From: Peribacillus sp. FSL E2-0218
Lineage (GTDB): Bacteria; Bacillota; Bacilli; Bacillales; DSM-1321
NCBI RefSeq assembly: GCF_037992945.1
Contig: NZ_CP150304.1
Coordinates: 1,491,501 to 1,555,500, forward strand
Direction of reading: 5' to 3'
Length of the DNA stretch: 64,000 bases
In this document: one piece after another, positions 59,712 to 64,000 of the stretch
Numbering within the stretch: position 1 is the first letter of the stretch
How the letters are laid out: the number at the start of each line of letters is the position of its first letter
Program-made: the position numbers and the translations under genes
The notes under the pieces: model-generated
What the model was told of the DNA's origin: nothing
Databases searched by the model: none
Seen by the model: only the letters and a program-made list of their open reading frames with translations

Positions 59712-59832
59712 CTTAATCTTGAGTAACGCGAAAGAAAGTGCTTGCTTGAGAAAGAATTAGCATGAATGAAATGCAAGATAAAGGACTTTATTCGAAGCAC
59801 TAAGTATGATTTAATATAGGAGGTTGAACTCA

Positions 59833-61194
59833 GTGGCATTCCAATTTAGACTCCCAGATATCGGAGAAGGTATACACGAAGGTGAAATAGTGAAATGGTT
59901 TGTAAAACCAGGAGATAAGATTCAAGAAGATGACGTGCTTTGCGAGGTTCAAAACGATAAAGCCGTTGTAGAAATTCCATCACCTGTTGAAGGTACCGTG
60001 GAAGAAATCCTTGTTGAAGAAGGAACGGTTGCCGTTGTTGGTGATGTTCTTGTAAAATTCGATGCTCCAGGATATGAAAATCTTCAGTTCAAAGGGGATC
60101 ATGGAGACGAAGAGAAGGCTGAAGGCGATAAGGATACGGAGGCTCAGGTTCAAGCTACTGCTGAAGCTGGACAAGAAGTCAAGAAAGAGGCTGCACCGGA
60201 TCAAGCCAATAGTGCAGAAACGGGCGCAGGAGCACAGCCACAGGTTGAGGTGGATCCTTCACGTCGTATCATCGCCATGCCTTCTGTTAGGAAATATGCA
60301 CGCGAACAAGGGGTAAACATTCGTGAGGTCGCTGGTTCCGGGGATAACGGCCGCATCATGAAAGAAGACATCGATGCTTTCAAAAATGGCAAATCCGCTC
60401 CACAGCAGCCAGCAGCTGAAAGTGAAGCTTCACAACAACAAGGTGAAAAGGAAACGACTGAAAAAGCTAAAGTGTCCATTCCAGAAGGTCAATATCCTGA
60501 AACTCGCGAGAAAATGAGCGGCATGAGAAAAGCGATCGCTAAAGCGATGGTTAAATCCAAGCAGACAGCTCCACATGTAACATTGATGGATGAAGTCGAT
60601 GTGACGTTACTCGTCGCTCACCGCAAGAAATTCAAGGATGTTGCCGCTGCAAAAGGAATTAAGCTTACATTCCTTCCTTATGTTGTTAAAGCGTTAACAA
60701 GTGCATTGCGTGAATTCCCTATGCTTAACACATCATTTGATGATGAGGCTAGTGAGATTATCCATAAACACTATTACAATATCGGAATTGCGGCAGATAC
60801 AGACAAAGGCTTGCTCGTTCCGGTTGTTAAAGATGCAGATCGTAAATCACCTTTTGCTATTTCACAAGAAATCAATGAATTAGCCACAAAAGCTCGTGAT
60901 GGAAAATTGGCACCTAACGAAATGAAAGGTGCATCATGCTCGATCACGAATATCGGTTCAGCAGGCGGCCAATGGTTCACACCTGTAATCAATCACCCAG
61001 AAGTTGCCATTCTAGGTATTGGACGCATTGCCGAAAAAGCAATTGTACGCGACGGGGAAATTATCGCCGCTCCAGTTCTGGCATTATCACTGAGCTTTGA
61101 TCACCGCATGATTGATGGAGCTACTGCTCAAAATGCATTGAATCATATCAAAAAGTTATTGAACGACCCAGAATTATTGTTAATGGAGGCGTAA
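59833..61194 (+). CDS. pdhC: Pyruvate dehydrogenase E2, dihydrolipoyl acetyltransferase
   Basis: 453 residues. One lipoyl domain (residues 1-80, lipoylated Lys in EVQNDKAVVEIPSPV), an acidic Ala/Glu/Gln linker, a peripheral subunit-binding domain (about 137-172, AMPSVRKYAREQGVN), a second linker, and the catalytic domain with SFDHRMIDGA near residue 421. Forms the 60-mer core of the complex. The start is GTG 59833 following AGGAGGTTG; the TTG at 59824 lies within that site. Three bases separate it from pdhD. Confidence 0.95.
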   Translation: MAFQFRLPDIGEGIHEGEIVKWFVKPGDKIQEDDVLCEVQNDKAVVEIPSPVEGTVEEILVEEGTVAVVGDVLVKFDAPGYENLQFKGDHGDEEKAEGDKDTEAQVQATAEAGQEVKKEAAPDQANSAETGAGAQPQVEVDPSRRIIAMPSVRKYAREQGVNIREVAGSGDNGRIMKEDIDAFKNGKSAPQQPAAESEASQQQGEKETTEKAKVSIPEGQYPETREKMSGMRKAIAKAMVKSKQTAPHVTLMDEVDVTLLVAHRKKFKDVAAAKGIKLTFLPYVVKALTSALREFPMLNTSFDDEASEIIHKHYYNIGIAADTDKGLLVPVVKDADRKSPFAISQEINELATKARDGKLAPNEMKGASCSITNIGSAGGQWFTPVINHPEVAILGIGRIAEKAIVRDGEIIAAPVLALSLSFDHRMIDGATAQNALNHIKKLLNDPELLLMEA

Positions 61195-61197
61195 ATA

Positions 61198-62610
61198 ATG
61201 GTTGTAGGAGATTTTCCAATCGAAACAGATACTTTAGTGATCGGTTCAGGCCCAGGGGGATATGTTGCAGCAATTCGTGCAGCACAGCTTGGACAAAAAG
61301 TTACGGTCGTTGAAAAAGGAACAATCGGCGGAGTTTGTTTGAATGTAGGCTGTATTCCATCGAAAGCTTTAATTTCGGCGGGACACCGTTTCCATGAAGC
61401 TCAGCATTCAGAAGACATGGGGATCTTTGCAGAAAAAGTTTCTGTTGATTTTTCTAAAGTACAAGCTTGGAAAGGTACTGTTGTCAAAAAATTAACGGGC
61501 GGCGTCAGCGGCCTGCTAAAAGGAAATAACGTGGAAGTTGTAACAGGCGAAGCGTATTTCGTTGATGAAAACAGCATCCGTGTTATGAATGAAGACTCAG
61601 CCCAAACATATACATTTAAAAACGCGATCATCGCCACTGGTTCATCACCAATCGAGATTCCGTCATTTAAATATACGAAACGCGTAATTAACTCTACTGG
61701 TGCCCTTGCTTTGGATGAAGTTCCAAAATCAATGGTAGTAATCGGCGGAGGTTACATCGGTACGGAGCTTGGCGGAGCATTCGCAAGCTTTGGCACTAAA
61801 GTGACGATTCTTGAAGGCACGGAAGAAATTCTTTCAGCTGGTTTCGAAAAACAAATGGCAGCACTTGTTAAACGTAACCTTAAAAATAAAGGTGCTGAAA
61901 TTGTTACGAAAGCAAATGCCAAAGGCGTGGAAGAAACCGAAACAGGCGTAACCGTTACTTATGAAGCAAAAGGCGAAGAGAAAAAAGTCGAAGCTGATTA
62001 CGTATTGGTTACTGTGGGACGTCGTCCTAATACTGCCGAAATCGGTCTTGAGCAAGTCGGAATCAAAATGACGGATCGCGGTTTGATCGAAACGGATAAA
62101 CAATGCCGTACAAGCGTGAAAAACATCTATGCGATCGGTGATATCGTTTCTGGACCTCAATTGGCTCATAAAGCTTCTTATGAAGGTAAAATTGCAGCCG
62201 AAGCCATTGCTGGACATTCATCAGAAATCGACTACCTTGCCATTCCGGCTGTTGTATTCTCTGAACCGGAACTTGCATCTGTCGGCTATAATGAAAAAGA
62301 AGCGAAGGAAGCTGGAATTGAAGCGCTTGCTTCCAAGTTCCCATTCGCTGCAAATGGACGTGCTCTATCTTTAAACAATACTGATGGATTTGTGAAGCTT
62401 ATCACTCGCAAAGAAGATGGATTGGTTATTGGAGCACAAATCGCAGGGCCGAACGCATCTGATATGATCGCGGAACTTGGCTTGGCCATCGAAGCAGGAA
62501 TGACTGCCGAAGATATCGCGATGACGATCCACGCGCACCCAACTTTAGGGGAAATTACAATGGAAGCTGCGGAAGTGGCCCTTGGAACTCCTATTCATAT
62601 CATTAAGTAA
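61198..62610 (+). CDS. pdhD: Dihydrolipoamide dehydrogenase (E3)
   Basis: 470 residues. Re-oxidises dihydrolipoyl groups of E2 with NAD+. FAD motif GSGPGGYVAAIRAAQLG, redox disulfide GGVCLNVGCIPSKAL near residues 47-52, NAD motif GGGYIGTELG, and the catalytic His-Glu pair in HAHPTLGE near 446. ATG follows TGGAGGCGTAA. Last gene of the operon, ended by a strong terminator. Confidence 0.96.
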   Translation: MVVGDFPIETDTLVIGSGPGGYVAAIRAAQLGQKVTVVEKGTIGGVCLNVGCIPSKALISAGHRFHEAQHSEDMGIFAEKVSVDFSKVQAWKGTVVKKLTGGVSGLLKGNNVEVVTGEAYFVDENSIRVMNEDSAQTYTFKNAIIATGSSPIEIPSFKYTKRVINSTGALALDEVPKSMVVIGGGYIGTELGGAFASFGTKVTILEGTEEILSAGFEKQMAALVKRNLKNKGAEIVTKANAKGVEETETGVTVTYEAKGEEKKVEADYVLVTVGRRPNTAEIGLEQVGIKMTDRGLIETDKQCRTSVKNIYAIGDIVSGPQLAHKASYEGKIAAEAIAGHSSEIDYLAIPAVVFSEPELASVGYNEKEAKEAGIEALASKFPFAANGRALSLNNTDGFVKLITRKEDGLVIGAQIAGPNASDMIAELGLAIEAGMTAEDIAMTIHAHPTLGEITMEAAEVALGTPIHIIK

Positions 62611-62622
62611 TTTTATCCGATA

Positions 62623-62655
62623 GTAGCGTGCTGCCCTTGCAGCACGCTTTTTTCA
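62623..62655 (+). terminator. Terminator of the PDH operon
   Basis: AGCGTGCTGC / GCAGCACGCT with a CCTT loop, followed by TTTTTT. Confidence 0.92.
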
Positions 62656-62891
62656 TTGGATTCGGCCATGAAAAAGGAATGTACCCGCCAATTCGAGATT
62701 TTCTTTACACTATTTAAATGAAAAGGACAAAATGGGCATAAGCTATATAAAGGGCTTTTTACTTTTTTTCTCCAAAAGGTTTGAATATGGTAAAAGAGGA
62801 TAAAAAATAAGATGGGCAATGTGCGAATATAAAGTTATTGCTCATGACATGAGTAGGCCTGATGTATTCATTTGAAAATGGGGTGGATCAC

Positions 62892-63140
62892 TTGAAAAAT
62901 TATCTGGTAATCCTCTTTCAACTAATCGTATGGAGCGGCTATACACTGGTTGAATGGCTTTCTGTTAATGATCGGTTTGTCTTCAAGGTATTCATGTTTT
63001 TGGTCTTTTCATATTTGGCCATTTACATTGGTAAAATGATTTTGAAATCCAATAAGCGAACCATGCTTATAACTGTGATCAGCCTATTATGCTACGGGCT
63101 GTTACAAATCCTTTTGGAGACCTTAGTACCCGTTTATTGA
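62892..63140 (+). CDS. Small three-helix membrane protein
   Basis: 82 residues with three hydrophobic segments (YLVILFQLIVWSGYTLVEWL, FKVFMFLVFSYLAIYIGKMI, MLITVISLLCYGLLQILLET). Family unknown. TTG 62892 follows GGGGTGGATC at good spacing; the in-frame ATG at 62862 has no ribosome site. It is positioned 45 bases before a polysaccharide deacetylase gene and could be co-expressed with it, as suggested by the lack of a hairpin between them. Confidence 0.65.
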   Translation: MKNYLVILFQLIVWSGYTLVEWLSVNDRFVFKVFMFLVFSYLAIYIGKMILKSNKRTMLITVISLLCYGLLQILLETLVPVY

Positions 63141-63184
63141 ATTTTCGCAGGGCCTGCAAAGACACAAAAAAACACGGAGGTATC

Positions 63185-64000
63185 ATGTTCAACAAAGTTT
63201 TAGTTTTGTTAGCGAGTGTAGCCATTTTATTGATCGCTTGTACTGGCCAAGATCCCGATCACGCGGAAAAAGAAAAGAATAAAAGCGTGGAAACGGCAGC
63301 GTCCGTCCGAGATGAAAGCCAGCAAGAGAAAAAAGAACAAGAAGAATCACCCAAGACGAATGCGGAAGAGAAAGTTAAGGCAGAATACCGGGTCAATAAA
63401 GATACTTGGTCATTTGAACCGATAGGGGACGCAGATCCGAAGGTTGTCTTGTTGACATTTGATGATGCTCCTGATAAATATTCGCTAGAAATAGCCAAAA
63501 CCCTTCATCGGCTTAAGGTTCCAGCGATATTTTTCGTCAATGGCCATTTTCTTGAAAATGATGAAAATAAAGCGATGTTGAAAGAAATTCATGATCTAGG
63601 TTTTCCCATCGGCAACCATACATATTCCCATGTGAATTTAAAAGAATTGACCGAAAAGGAACAAGAGAGGGAAATCGTTAAACTGAATAATTTGGTTGAG
63701 GGCATTATCGGGGAACGCCCTAAGTATTTCAGGGCGCCGTTTGGTTCGAATACCGATCATTCAAGAAAAGTTGCTGAGGAAGAAAAAATGTTGGTGATGA
63801 ATTGGACATATGGATATGATTGGGAAAAGGAATATCAGGACAAAAAGGCCTTAACAGAAATCATGTTGAATAGTCCTTATTTAGGAAATGGTGCGAACCT
63901 TCTAATGCATGACCGAAAATGGACGAGTGAAGCGATTGAGGAGATCGTGAAAGGTTTTCAAAAGAAAGGCTATAAGATGCTTGATCCTGACTCGATTGAG
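63185..64000 (+). CDS. Polysaccharide deacetylase-family lipoprotein, 3' truncated by window edge
   Basis: 272 residues are visible with no stop. A signal peptide ends in a lipobox (ILLIACTGQD), then a 50-residue Lys/Glu-rich linker leads to a NodB deacetylase domain: LTFDDAPDKY (catalytic Asp and metal Asp), HTYSHVNL (metal His pair), RAPFGS and LLMHDRKWT. It probably removes acetyl groups from peptidoglycan or a surface glycan on the outside of the membrane. ACGGAGGTATC precedes the ATG. In B. subtilis this position after pdhD holds slp and the SR1 gene, neither of which was seen. Confidence 0.88.
   Translation, partial: MFNKVLVLLASVAILLIACTGQDPDHAEKEKNKSVETAASVRDESQQEKKEQEESPKTNAEEKVKAEYRVNKDTWSFEPIGDADPKVVLLTFDDAPDKYSLEIAKTLHRLKVPAIFFVNGHFLENDENKAMLKEIHDLGFPIGNHTYSHVNLKELTEKEQEREIVKLNNLVEGIIGERPKYFRAPFGSNTDHSRKVAEEEKMLVMNWTYGYDWEKEYQDKKALTEIMLNSPYLGNGANLLMHDRKWTSEAIEEIVKGFQKKGYKMLDPDSIE

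Noticed and set aside
62613..62860. SR1 small RNA after pdhD
   Set aside because: No SR1P-like frame and no suitable promoter; only the PDH operon terminator and AT-rich sequence.
1..64000. CRISPR arrays, tRNA/rRNA genes, prophage or intact insertion sequences
   Set aside because: No regularly spaced repeats, cloverleaf-like sequences, integrase or transposase genes were seen on either strand.

Overview
The window looks like part of the chromosome of a spore-forming Bacillaceae bacterium. Starts carry strong AGGAGG-type ribosome binding sites and many genes begin with TTG or GTG. Sporulation-specific genes are present (two phosphorelay kinases, Spo0E, YjcZ). Gene order follows, with gaps, the Bacillus subtilis stretch ykrP-kinE-spo0E-kinD-mhqR-ykvI-ykvS-ptsHI-ykwC-patA-cheV-ykyB-ykuE-ykuI-ykuJ-darB-ccpC-dapH-dapL-ktrC-rnjA-rpoY-ykrA-def-ykyA-pdhABCD. 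A Peribacillus/Bacillus simplex-like host is my guess from protein character only.

Region by region. 1-6555: an eight-gene acyl-CoA catabolic operon (3-hydroxyacyl-CoA dehydrogenase, enoyl-CoA hydratase, hotdog thioesterase, APH-fold kinase-like protein, diverged ComB-like phosphatase, SDR, PaaG-like isomerase, quinone oxidoreductase) closed by a strong terminator. 6556-9526: small spore-type proteins, a radical SAM enzyme, and a degraded intergenic repeat. 9527-18154: acyltransferase YkrP, KinE-like kinase with a sigma-H promoter overlapping a Spo0A box, Spo0E, a ZIP transporter, a fosmidomycin-resistance-type MFS pump, KinD-like kinase and MhqR. 18155-26310: oligoendopeptidase F, YkvI, lipoproteins, YkvS, an orphan sigma factor, a lipoprotein nuclease and the FetAB-type ABC exporter. 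26311-33331: HPr/Enzyme I, a candidate small RNA, a YkvO-like SDR, YkwC, PatA and CorA. 33332-45420: second repeat copy, CheV behind a sigma-D-like promoter, YkyB, a CrcB pair, Tat-exported YkuE, an SLC13 permease, YkuI, YkuJ, third repeat copy, DarB. 45421-57052: MFS pump, TauE, CcpC, DapH/DapL (lysine and cell-wall precursors), KtrC, RNase J1 with RpoY, a 23-residue peptide gene, YkrA, deformylase, YjcZ, YkyA. 57053-64000: the pyruvate dehydrogenase operon, a small membrane protein, and a polysaccharide deacetylase lipoprotein cut by the window end.

Functional threads: entry into sporulation (KinE, KinD, Spo0E acting on Spo0F/Spo0A), carbon control and central metabolism (HPr, Enzyme I, CcpC, PDH), c-di-AMP and potassium (DarB, KtrC), motility (CheV), and RNA turnover (RNase J1 with RpoY). 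No tRNA, rRNA, CRISPR array, prophage or intact insertion sequence was seen.

The less explained items are: a three-copy intergenic repeat whose ends share a direct AATGAAACG-type motif; a ComB-like protein with altered signature motifs inside an acyl-CoA operon; a candidate terminator-ended small RNA after ptsI; and a cationic 23-residue peptide gene with its own near-consensus promoter.
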